This document shows, piece by piece, positions 9,620-16,605 of a stretch of DNA of 64,000 bases (its first letter is position 1; every line of letters begins with the position of its first letter). This stretch comes from Pseudomonadota bacterium. Lineage in GTDB: Bacteria; Pseudomonadota; Alphaproteobacteria; Dongiales; Dongiaceae. Under the pieces are notes generated by a model. The model worked only from the letters and a program-made list of their open reading frames with translations, did not search any database and had not been told where the DNA came from. A program made the translations under genes and the position numbers. The DNA lies in NCBI GenBank assembly GCA_021792365.1, contig JAJYUT010000004.1:186001-250000 (forward strand). Reading direction: 5' to 3'.

Positions 9620-10592
9620 TCGTGTCGGCCCCTATCCCCTGTAATGAACGACGACGCTCTAGGGACGCAATCACCGCATTCGTGTCGATTTCTCCAACAT
9701 TCTCCAATACGGCTTTTCGCGCAGCATCTTCGCTGGCTGCGACAACGTCAGCGGTAGATAGTCCCGCGGCGTATCGCGTCACCTCTCCCCAATCAACTTT
9801 ATTGACGTCGAAACCAACAAGGCGCCGTCTCATCGCTTTTTCGATGGCGTGCTCTGTGGGGAACTCAAAAGAGAGGACCAAGTCAAATCGCCGTAGGATC
9901 GCGCGGTCGAGAATCTGAGGCAGATTGGTCGTCGCGATCACCATTGAAGGCCCAGTATCTTCGTCCAAAAACTGCAGAAATGAATTGAGTATGCGACGCG
10001 CTTCTCCGACATCATTGTGCGATGTTCGTGCAGCCGCGAGTGCATCGATTTCGTCAAACAGATAAACACCACGCGTTACTCGCACTGAATCAAATATCAT
10101 GCGGAGTTTTTGTGCTGTTTCGCCCATGAACTTTGTTATCAGGCCGTGAAGCAAGACAGCAAACAATGGGTATCTCAGCTCGCCAGCTAGTGCCGCCGCA
10201 CTCAGTGTTTTGCCTGTGCCGGCTGGGCCGGCTAAAAGGAGCCTTCGCCTTGGTCGCAGGCCTTTCTCCTCCAGCCTCTCCTTTAAGCGGGTCTCGGTGA
10301 CAACAAGTGAAAGCTCGCTGCTCAATCCAGGAGCCAAGATCACATCGTTCAGACGGGTCGTCGGATAGCTTGCGCTGAGCAATTCCGCCAAATCGCCGCG
10401 GGGCGCCACTAACGGCGTTGGTTTAGACGGAGTCTTCCCAGCTTCCGCCCATTGGCGCAATTGCTCGGCAAGGCGCTGGTGCCCTTTTTGGGCTTCGGCC
10501 GCCGCGAGCTGCATCGCAAGATCAAAGAAGCGCTCTTCGTCGCCTTCGGCGTGACTCTTGATGAGCCCTATGAGCTGCTGGGCAGACGCCAT
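9525..10592 (-). CDS. AAA+ ATPase, IetA-like partner of the S8 protease
   Basis: A 355-residue ATPase. It has a helical N-terminal region (about residues 1-95), then an AAA+ module with Walker A GPAGTGKT (Lys128), Walker B YLFDEIDALAAAR, sensor 1 IATTNLPQILDRA and the arginine-finger region RRFD. The C-terminus is strongly basic (RGHRETKRIQGKGRRINKEAK). The fold resembles FtsH/katanin-type ATPases, as in IetA. It is the first gene of the pair and its end overlaps the start of the protease gene by 95 bases in a different frame, so translation is probably coupled. In ietAS the ATPase is thought to restrain the protease. Lower GC than the flanks. Confidence 0.87.
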   Translation of the reverse strand: MASAQQLIGLIKSHAEGDEERFFDLAMQLAAAEAQKGHQRLAEQLRQWAEAGKTPSKPTPLVAPRGDLAELLSASYPTTRLNDVILAPGLSSELSLVVTETRLKERLEEKGLRPRRRLLLAGPAGTGKTLSAAALAGELRYPLFAVLLHGLITKFMGETAQKLRMIFDSVRVTRGVYLFDEIDALAAARTSHNDVGEARRILNSFLQFLDEDTGPSMVIATTNLPQILDRAILRRFDLVLSFEFPTEHAIEKAMRRRLVGFDVNKVDWGEVTRYAAGLSTADVVAASEDAARKAVLENVGEIDTNAVIASLERRRSLQGIGADTNAEGSRTLRPRGHRETKRIQGKGRRINKEAK

Positions 10593-11009
10593 CTGAACCT
10601 GCTACTTCCCTGAAAAAGCTGTAGACCGATAAGCGATTGTCATCTGCATTTCGACCTACATTCCCCCGACTCCGGGTAGCTTAAATGCCTACACTCAGTT
10701 TATAAAGATCAATTGAACCTGTTGATCAAATTTACTCATAAGTATGAGCTTCCGACTTTCACTCATTCTATCCTCGAGTTTAGGGTTCCTTGTTTAGCTC
10801 GTAGGACACCGTGTTTGGATCATCCCCCTACGTCCATACGCTACCTCACCCGGTACAGGGCATTGTTGTGCCATCCTGCAGGCAGAGTTCGCGCTCAGCT
10901 ATCGCCGCTCAGTCTGCGTTCGAGCGCGATCGCGGCGGGCATCATTATGGCAGGTTTACTTGGACTGCCGGGTCTTCGTCCGGGAATGGCGAAAGGAGAA
11001 GAGACGCCG
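10593..11009. other. Intergenic stretch at the right edge of the ietAS island
   Basis: No gene is supported. The first 200 bases are AT-richer like the island and should hold the promoter for the ATPase gene; the last 150 bases return to high GC. The right copy of the inverted repeat lies at 10662-10674. A frame that extends the methyltransferase upstream through this region has no protein-like composition. Confidence 0.5.
10662..10674 (-). repeat. 13-bp inverted repeat, right end of the ietAS island
   Basis: Exact reverse complement of the 13-mer at 7147-7159. Together they enclose about 3.5 kb that contains only the ATPase and protease genes. No direct target-site duplication was visible outside the pair. 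Confidence 0.5.
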
Positions 11010-11840
11010 ATGTCCACCACCTCCCGCCACGATGCTTGGTCTGCCGGCGATGCATATGAGCGCTACATGGGGCGGTGGAGCCGGCTCATGGCGGTGCGGT
11101 TTCTCGATTGGCTTGGGGCGCCGGCGGGGGCCGATTGGCTGGATCTCGGCTGCGGCACGGGCGCGCTGACGCAGACCATCCTCGCGCGCTCATCGCCGCG
11201 CTCGGTCGTCGGGATCGATGCGTCGGCGGGCTTCGTCGCGCATGCGCGGGCGACCACGGCTGATGAACGCGCGCGCTTCGAGGTGGGCGATGCGCAGAAA
11301 CTGCCGCTCGCCGATGCGTCGGTCGATGTCGCGGCCTCCGCGCTCGTGCTCAATTTCGTGCCGGATCGCGTCGCGGCTTTGCGCGAGCTGCAGCGCGTGG
11401 TGCGGCCGGGTGGGTTCCTCTCCTTCTACGTCTGGGATTATCCGGGCAGCGGCATGGGCTTCATGAACGCGTTCTGGAACGCGGCGATCGCGCTCGATCC
11501 GAACGCGGCCGAGCTGGGCGAGGGGCGGCGCTTCACGTTCTGCACCCCCGAGGGACTGACCGCGCTCTGCGCGGAGGCGGGCCTCACCGCCGTCACCGTC
11601 GCGCCGATCGAGATCGAGACGCGCTTCGCCTCGTTCGAGGATTACTGGCAGCCCTTCACCCTGGGCGCCGGCCCCGCGCCGGGCTATTGCGCCAGCCTGC
11701 CCGAAGACAAGCGCGCCGCGCTCAAAGAGCGGCTGAAGCAGGACGTCGGTGGCGAAGGCGCGCGCCCCGGTGCGCGCGAGGGCGGCGACGGGCCGGTCGG
11801 CTTCATCGCGCGGGCCTGGGCGGTCCGCACCGCGTGCTGA
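11010..11840 (+). CDS. Class I SAM-dependent methyltransferase
   Basis: A 276-residue methyltransferase of unknown substrate with the UbiE-like Rossmann fold. Motif I (DWLDLGCGTGALTQTI) is at about residues 41-56, followed by the acidic motif (VVGIDAS), the GDAQKLPLADASVD motif and the post-motif RVVRPGGFLSFYVWD. The start follows a strong ribosome site (AAAGGAGAAG nine bases upstream), which argues against a longer version. It stands alone between the ietAS island and a PQQ-linked group, so context gives no clue to the substrate. Confidence 0.88.
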   Translation: MSTTSRHDAWSAGDAYERYMGRWSRLMAVRFLDWLGAPAGADWLDLGCGTGALTQTILARSSPRSVVGIDASAGFVAHARATTADERARFEVGDAQKLPLADASVDVAASALVLNFVPDRVAALRELQRVVRPGGFLSFYVWDYPGSGMGFMNAFWNAAIALDPNAAELGEGRRFTFCTPEGLTALCAEAGLTAVTVAPIEIETRFASFEDYWQPFTLGAGPAPGYCASLPEDKRAALKERLKQDVGGEGARPGAREGGDGPVGFIARAWAVRTAC

Positions 11841-12266
11841 AAGCCACACATCGCTGCCTTCCCATGCCTGCGGACCTCCAACAGGCTTGACAATCTTTCC
11901 AACCCGACGAAAGCTGTGGCGGTTTTTTTCCGACAGAGTGGCGTGCGCAGTCCTTGCCCATTGGAGGCAAGGGCCGAAGGCTTTCGGCCTATGGGTCAAT
12001 GCGACCAATCCTTTGCCCATCGGCCGCCCGCGCGCTCGCCGCTGCGCCGTGAACGCGCGCGCCGGCGCGGGACCCGTTCCCGCCGGCGCGCGCCGCAAGT
12101 CCCCTCCCAGGGACGAGGGACGGCCGGGGTGGATGAGAGGGCTGCTTGGCTCTCGCCGCATCATATTCGCGGGGGGAGAATAAATCCCACTCCGGCCCTC
12201 CCTTGGGAGCGGCGACTTGTCCCTTCGCACAATTGCCCGCGCCGCCGTGCCGGCTAGCATCGTTCC
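11841..12266. other. Intergenic stretch with a strong GC hairpin
   Basis: No gene is supported. The main structure is a long GC hairpin at 12055-12093. A short T run occurs near 11925. No clear promoter for the downstream metallohydrolase was recognised. Confidence 0.45.
12055..12093. repeat. Long GC inverted repeat (hairpin)
   Basis: Arms GCGCGCGCCGGCG...GGA and TCCCGCCGGCGCGCGC pair over 16 bases with one 2-base bulge around a 5-base loop. It lies about 210 bases after the methyltransferase stop. It has no T tract, so it may be a Rho-assisted terminator or simply a GC-rich palindrome. Confidence 0.5.
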
Positions 12267-13187
12267 ATGCTGCATCGCCGCCATGTCGTCCTCGGCGCGC
12301 TCTGCGCCTGCTGCCTGCCGCCGCGGCGGGCGCGCGCGTCCTTCACCCTGCGCGAGATCGCGCCGGGCATCCATGTGCGGCGCGGCGTCGATGAAGAGGC
12401 CTCGCCCGGCAACGCGGACGCGATCGCCAATGCCGGCTTCATCATCGGGCGGGATTCCGTGCTGGTGTTCGATCCGGGCGGCAGCCTGGCCGACGGCGCG
12501 GCCCTGCGCACGATGGTGCGGGAGCGGACGGCGCTGCCGCTCCGCCATGTCGTGCTGAACCACGTCCATCCCGACCACATCTTCGGGGCCGGCGCGTTCC
12601 TGGAAGACGCGCCCGCCTTCATCGGCCATGCGCGCCTGGCGCCGGCCCTGGCCGCGCGCGGCGCATACTACCAGCAGCGGCTGGAGGAGGTGCTGGGGCC
12701 CGGCGCGGCGGGGCCGGTCGTCATGCCGACGCAGGAGATCGCGGCGGCGGGGGAGATCGACCTCGGCGGGCGCGTTTTGCGCTTCACCGCGCATGGGTCC
12801 GCGCATACCGACAACGACCTCAGCCTGCTGGATACCGCGACCGGCACGCTGATCGCGTCCGATCTGGTGTTCGTCGGCCGCGTGCCGGCGCTGGACGGCA
12901 GCGTGACCGGCTGGCTCTCGGAGCTGGAGGCGCTGAAAGGGAACGGCGCCGCGCGTGTGGTGCCCGGCCACGGTCCGGAGCAGGTCGCCTGGCCCGCGGG
13001 CGCCGCCGACCTCACGCGCTATCTTGGCGCCTTGGTCCAGGAGACGCGCCAGGCCATCCGCGATAACATCGGCATCGACGCGGCGGTCGAGCAGGTCGCC
13101 GCCGGCGAGCGCGGCCGCTGGGCCCTGTTCGAGGACTACCACGGCCGCAACGTGACGCAGGCCTATAAGGAACTGGAGTGGGAGTGA
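12267..13187 (+). CDS. MBL-fold zinc metallohydrolase of the quinoprotein relay type
   Basis: A 306-residue exported metallo-beta-lactamase-fold protein that resembles the quinoprotein relay system zinc metallohydrolases (SoxH-like) found beside PQQ-dependent dehydrogenases. The N-terminus is signal-like (HRRHVVLGALCACCLPP, then RARA). Zinc ligands are His99, His101, Asp103 and His104 (NHVHPDHIFG), a later AHGSAHTDND, the bridging aspartate in IASDLVF and PGHG near the end. The next two genes on the same strand belong to the same accessory set. The enzyme's substrate is not established; grouping with PQQ metabolism is by family and neighbours. Confidence 0.85.
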   Translation: MLHRRHVVLGALCACCLPPRRARASFTLREIAPGIHVRRGVDEEASPGNADAIANAGFIIGRDSVLVFDPGGSLADGAALRTMVRERTALPLRHVVLNHVHPDHIFGAGAFLEDAPAFIGHARLAPALAARGAYYQQRLEEVLGPGAAGPVVMPTQEIAAAGEIDLGGRVLRFTAHGSAHTDNDLSLLDTATGTLIASDLVFVGRVPALDGSVTGWLSELEALKGNGAARVVPGHGPEQVAWPAGAADLTRYLGALVQETRQAIRDNIGIDAAVEQVAAGERGRWALFEDYHGRNVTQAYKELEWE

Positions 13188-13214
13188 GTGGCTCCTCAGC
13201 GCGACGTCCTCAAT

Positions 13215-13312
13215 CGTCACCCCGGACAAGCCGCGTCGCGGCGCGATCCGGGTCCATGGATGGGCAGGGCGCCGCGCGACTCGATGGACCCCGGATCAAG
13301 TCCGGGGTGACG
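13215..13312. repeat. REP-like palindromic intergenic element, copy 2
   Basis: A 98-base element ending in a perfect 13-bp inverted repeat (CGTCACCCCGGAC / GTCCGGGGTGACG). It shares the GATCCGGGTCCATGGATGGG core and the ends with the copy at 4977-5071. It sits between the metallohydrolase and the SoxYZ-like gene and stops 16 bases before the latter's start, so it lies inside the presumed operon. Confidence 0.75.
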
Positions 13313-13328
13313 GAATGGGAGAAGCAAG

Positions 13329-14141
13329 ATGGAGCTGGCGATGTGGAAACCCGTTCTGTTGATCGCCTTGCTTGGCGCGTTCGCCGCGCCCGCCTTCGCC
13401 GACGAAGAGGCCGAGCGGCAGGCGCATTGGGCGGAGCTGCGGGAGGCGGTGTTCGGTGACCGCGCGGCGGTTGACGGCGCGGGGCTGATCGCGCTGGAGG
13501 CGCCGAAGCGCGCGCTGGACGCGGCCCTGATGCCGATCACGATCACCACCCGGCCGGATGCGAAGGTGACGGGCCTGACCGTGGTGATCGACGACAATCC
13601 CGGGCCGGTGGCCGCGCAGGTGCAATTCGGCCCGCGCGGCGATCCCTCCCGGCTGGCTTTGCGCGTGCGGGTCAACCAGTACACCTACATGCACGCGGTG
13701 GCGGAGACCGCGGATGGTGCGCTGCACGAGATTGCGCAATTCGTGAAGGCTGCCGGCGGCTGCTCGGCGCCGGTCGGCGCGGGCGAGGCGGAGTCCCTGG
13801 CGCAGATCGGGCGCATGAAATTGCGCCTGGGCGCGGTCGCTGCCGGCAAGCCGGTGGACGCGCAGCTCCTCATCCGCCATCCCAATTTCAACGGCATGCA
13901 GATGGACCAGCTCACGCGGCTCTACACGCCGATGCGCTACGTGCAGCAGGTGGAGATCACGCTCAACGGCGAACGCGTGCTCAGCATGGAGAACGACATC
14001 TCGCTCGCGACCGATCCCGCCATCGGCTTCCGCTTCGTGCCGCGCGCGGAGGATCTGCCCGGGAAACTCAAAGTGACGGTGCGCGACAGCGACGCGGCAG
14101 TGTTCGAGCAGAGCTTCGACGTGCCGGCGAGCGGCAGTTGA
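13329..14141 (+). CDS. Quinoprotein dehydrogenase-associated SoxYZ-like carrier
   Basis: A 270-residue periplasmic protein with a signal peptide (MWKPVLLIALLGAFAAPAFA). It combines a SoxY-like first half, ending in a GGCSAPVG motif whose cysteine could carry a covalent intermediate, with a SoxZ-like second half (LIRHPNFNGMQMD). This fused form is the PQQ-associated SoxYZ-like family rather than the thiosulfate-oxidation pair. Two starts are possible, four codons apart, both with purine-rich sequence upstream. Its stop overlaps the start of the next gene by one base (TGATG), so the two are translationally coupled. Confidence 0.87.
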   Translation: MELAMWKPVLLIALLGAFAAPAFADEEAERQAHWAELREAVFGDRAAVDGAGLIALEAPKRALDAALMPITITTRPDAKVTGLTVVIDDNPGPVAAQVQFGPRGDPSRLALRVRVNQYTYMHAVAETADGALHEIAQFVKAAGGCSAPVGAGEAESLAQIGRMKLRLGAVAAGKPVDAQLLIRHPNFNGMQMDQLTRLYTPMRYVQQVEITLNGERVLSMENDISLATDPAIGFRFVPRAEDLPGKLKVTVRDSDAAVFEQSFDVPASGS

Positions 14142-14746
14142 TGGTGGAGGCGGCGGACGCATCTCATTCCCGGTCGCAACTCGGGGCAAGGAGACGTCTT
14201 CCCGCGATCGTGCTCACCCTACTGCTCTCGGCCGGCGCGCAGGCGTCCGACCGCGCGACCGTGCCGGAGCCGGACGGCCTCTGGACCGGGCCGATGCACG
14301 GTCCGGTGCCGGCGACCATCAGCGGCGGCACGGCGATCGACACGGCGGCGCTGGCGGCGCTGATCACGGAGAAGGACCCGGTGCTGATCGATGTCGGGCC
14401 GATGCCGCACAAGCCGGACAATATCGCGCTGGAGGATTGGGTGCCGCCGCTGCATCGCACCATCCCGGGCGCGATCTGGTTGCCCGGGGCGGGCGCGGGT
14501 GAGCTCGCGCCAAAGGATGAGGCGTGGTACCGCGCCTGGCTGGAGCAACTGACCGGCGGCGATCGCGCGAAGCCGATCGTGGTGTTCTGCCATCCGGATT
14601 GCTGGGGCAGTTGGAACGCAGCCAAGCGCGCGATCCGCGACGGCTATCGCGCCGTCCATTGGTACGAGGCGGGCATCGAAGGCTGGCAGGACGCGGGCCA
14701 CGAGACCCGCGCCGTCCAGCCGGAGCTGCCGCCGGAGACGCCCTAG
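14141..14746 (+). CDS. PQQ-dependent catabolism-associated CXXCW-motif protein (rhodanese-like)
   Basis: A 201-residue exported rhodanese-like protein. It has an N-terminal signal ([20 protein letters not shown]) and the hallmark [16 protein letters not shown], followed by [15 protein letters not shown], which matches the PQQ-associated CXXCW family. It is the third of three accessory genes: metallohydrolase, SoxYZ-like carrier, CXXCW protein. These normally accompany PQQ-dependent alcohol dehydrogenases, but none is adjacent here. Its end overlaps the end of the convergent hydrolase by four bases. Confidence 0.87.
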   Translation: MVEAADASHSRSQLGARRRLPAIVLTLLLSAGAQASDRATVPEPDGLWTGPMHGPVPATISGGTAIDTAALAALITEKDPVLIDVGPMPHKPDNIALEDWVPPLHRTIPGAIWLPGAGAGELAPKDEAWYRAWLEQLTGGDRAKPIVVFCHPDCWGSWNAAKRAIRDGYRAVHWYEAGIEGWQDAGHETRAVQPELPPETP

Positions 14747-15564
14747 CCCTTGATGAAGGCCAGCAGATCCTTGTTGAATTCCTCCGCGTTGGTCTGCGCG
14801 AGGCCGTGGGACAGGCTGGGATAGACCTTGAGCGTCGCGCCCTTCACCAGCCTGGCCGATTTCAGCGCGGCGGCGCCGATCGGCACGATCTGGTCGTCAT
14901 CGCCATGGGCGATCAGGGTCGGCACGTCGAATTTCTTGAGGTCCTCGGTGAAATCGGTCTCGGAGAATTGCTTGATGCAATCATAGGCGGGCTTGATGCC
15001 GGCCATCATGCCCTGGCGCCAGAACTCGAGGCGCACGCCTTCCGAGATCTTCGCGCCCGGGCGGTTGTAGCCGTAGAAGGGATCGGTCAGGTCCTTGAAG
15101 AATTGCGAGCGGTCCTTGAGCGTGTTCTCGCGAATGCCGTCGAACACGCTGATCGGCAGGCCTTCCGGATTTGCGTCGGTCTTGAGCATGATCGGCGGCA
15201 CGGCGCCGAGCAGGACGGCCTTCGCCACGCGCCGCGTGCCGTGGCGGCCGATATAGCGCGTGACCTCGCCGCCGCCGGTCGAGTGCCCGACCATCACCGC
15301 GTCCTTGACATTGAGATGATCCAGCACGGCCGCGAGATCGTCGGCATAGGTGTCCATGTCGTTGCCGTCCCAGGTCTGGTCGGAACGGCCATGGCCGCGC
15401 CGGTCATGGGCGATCACGCGATAGCCCTGGCTCCCCAGGAACACCATCTGCGCATCCCAGGCATCGGCGCAAAGCGGCCAGCCGTGGGAGAACACGACCG
15501 GCTGCCCCGATCCCCAATCCTTGTAGAAGATATTCGTGCCGTCCTTGGTCTTCACAAAGCTCAT
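14743..15564 (-). CDS. Alpha/beta hydrolase (non-heme chloroperoxidase/esterase type)
   Basis: A 273-residue alpha/beta-hydrolase similar to cofactor-free haloperoxidases and arylesterases. The oxyanion region FSHGWPL, the nucleophile elbow GHSTGGGE, the acid in [10 protein letters not shown] and the final histidine in SLSHGL form a complete catalytic triad. There is no signal peptide, so it is probably cytoplasmic. The substrate is unknown. It faces the PQQ accessory genes and is likely a single-gene unit. Confidence 0.9.
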   Translation of the reverse strand: MSFVKTKDGTNIFYKDWGSGQPVVFSHGWPLCADAWDAQMVFLGSQGYRVIAHDRRGHGRSDQTWDGNDMDTYADDLAAVLDHLNVKDAVMVGHSTGGGEVTRYIGRHGTRRVAKAVLLGAVPPIMLKTDANPEGLPISVFDGIRENTLKDRSQFFKDLTDPFYGYNRPGAKISEGVRLEFWRQGMMAGIKPAYDCIKQFSETDFTEDLKKFDVPTLIAHGDDDQIVPIGAAALKSARLVKGATLKVYPSLSHGLAQTNAEEFNKDLLAFIKG

Positions 15565-15686
15565 GGGGGATCCTTTCGAGGTGGGGTTGCAAGGACGGCC
15601 ACTCTAGGCTTGCACAGTGACACTTTACACCGCGACTTTGGTGTGGGCTTGACGGTGCGGAGCGACGGGCTCTAGGAAGCGAGGCC

Positions 15687-16373
15687 ATGATCGGGATCAA
15701 CAAGAGCTGGCAGGTTCCGTGGACCTTGATCGCCGTCGCGCTGGCGGCGATCAGCGCATGGGGCTTCATCGAGCTGCTGGACGACGTGCAGGAGGGCGAC
15801 ACGCGCGAGGTCGACGAGGCGATCATCCTCGCCTTCCGCGTGCCGGGCGATCCGGCAGATCCGATCGGCCCGCTTTGGCTGGAGGAGGCGGTGCGCGACA
15901 TCACCGCGCTCGGCAGCACGCCGATCCTGGTGATCGCGGTGCTCGCGGTGGCGGGGTTCCTCATGCTGGCGAAGGCGTGGCGGCCCGCGATCTTCACGCT
16001 GGTGGCGAGCGGCGGCGGGCTCATTCTCTCCCCGCTGCTCAAGGAAGTGATCGATCGTCCGCGACCGGACCTGGTGCCGCACGGCAATACGGTCTTCACG
16101 TCCAGTTTTCCGAGCGGCCATTCCATGCTGTCGGCGATCGTGTATTTCACGCTGGCGGCGCTCATCGCGCGCCTCATCAAGCGCAGGTGGCTGAAAGGCT
16201 ATGCCCTCGGCGTGGCGATGGTCCTCATCCTGCTGGTCGGAACCTCGCGCGTCTATCTCGGCGTGCATTGGCCGTCGGACGTGCTGGCGGGCTGGGCGGC
16301 GGGGGCCGCCTGGGCGCTCGGCTGCTGGCTGGTCGCGCGCTGGATTGGCCTCGGCGGCGACGAGGCGCGCTGA
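15687..16373 (+). CDS. PAP2-family membrane phosphatase
   Basis: A 228-residue integral membrane protein with about five or six transmembrane helices. The three phosphatase motifs are present: KEVIDRPRP, SFPSGHS and SRVYLGVHWPSD. Members act on phosphatidate, undecaprenyl pyrophosphate or related lipid phosphates, and which one applies here is unclear. It begins after a weak GAGG-type ribosome site. The downstream palindrome probably ends the transcript. Confidence 0.92.
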   Translation: MIGINKSWQVPWTLIAVALAAISAWGFIELLDDVQEGDTREVDEAIILAFRVPGDPADPIGPLWLEEAVRDITALGSTPILVIAVLAVAGFLMLAKAWRPAIFTLVASGGGLILSPLLKEVIDRPRPDLVPHGNTVFTSSFPSGHSMLSAIVYFTLAALIARLIKRRWLKGYALGVAMVLILLVGTSRVYLGVHWPSDVLAGWAAGAAWALGCWLVARWIGLGGDEAR

Positions 16374-16512
16374 CTACTCGTTGACGGCGCCGGTCATCGA
16401 GGAGACGTAGTGCTCGACGAATTTAGCCCGCCCAATCGGGGGCCGATGGGCAGATGGGGCCGCTCGTCGTCAACCGATGACATTTCGCTAACATCGACAG
16501 GTGGACTCGGAC

Positions 16513-16542
16513 GCGGCGTTTTGGAATTTTCCAAAACGCCGC
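16513..16542. repeat. Perfect 30-base palindrome between convergent genes
   Basis: Two 14-base arms, GCGGCGTTTTGGAA and its exact complement, are separated by two bases. It lies between the PAP2 phosphatase stop and the stop of the convergent EAL gene, where a bidirectional terminator is expected. Perfect symmetry of this length could alternatively be a protein-binding site. Confidence 0.7.
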
Positions 16543-16605
16543 AGCGGTCAAGCGGGTTGCCGGTGGGTCAGGGGCGATTGCGGCCTTCGGCGCCGGAAGG
16601 CGCGC

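Noticed and set aside
10713-11009. N-terminal extension of the methyltransferase (375-residue version)
   Set aside because: The added stretch has no methyltransferase features, crosses the island edge, and the internal ATG has a strong ribosome site right before it.
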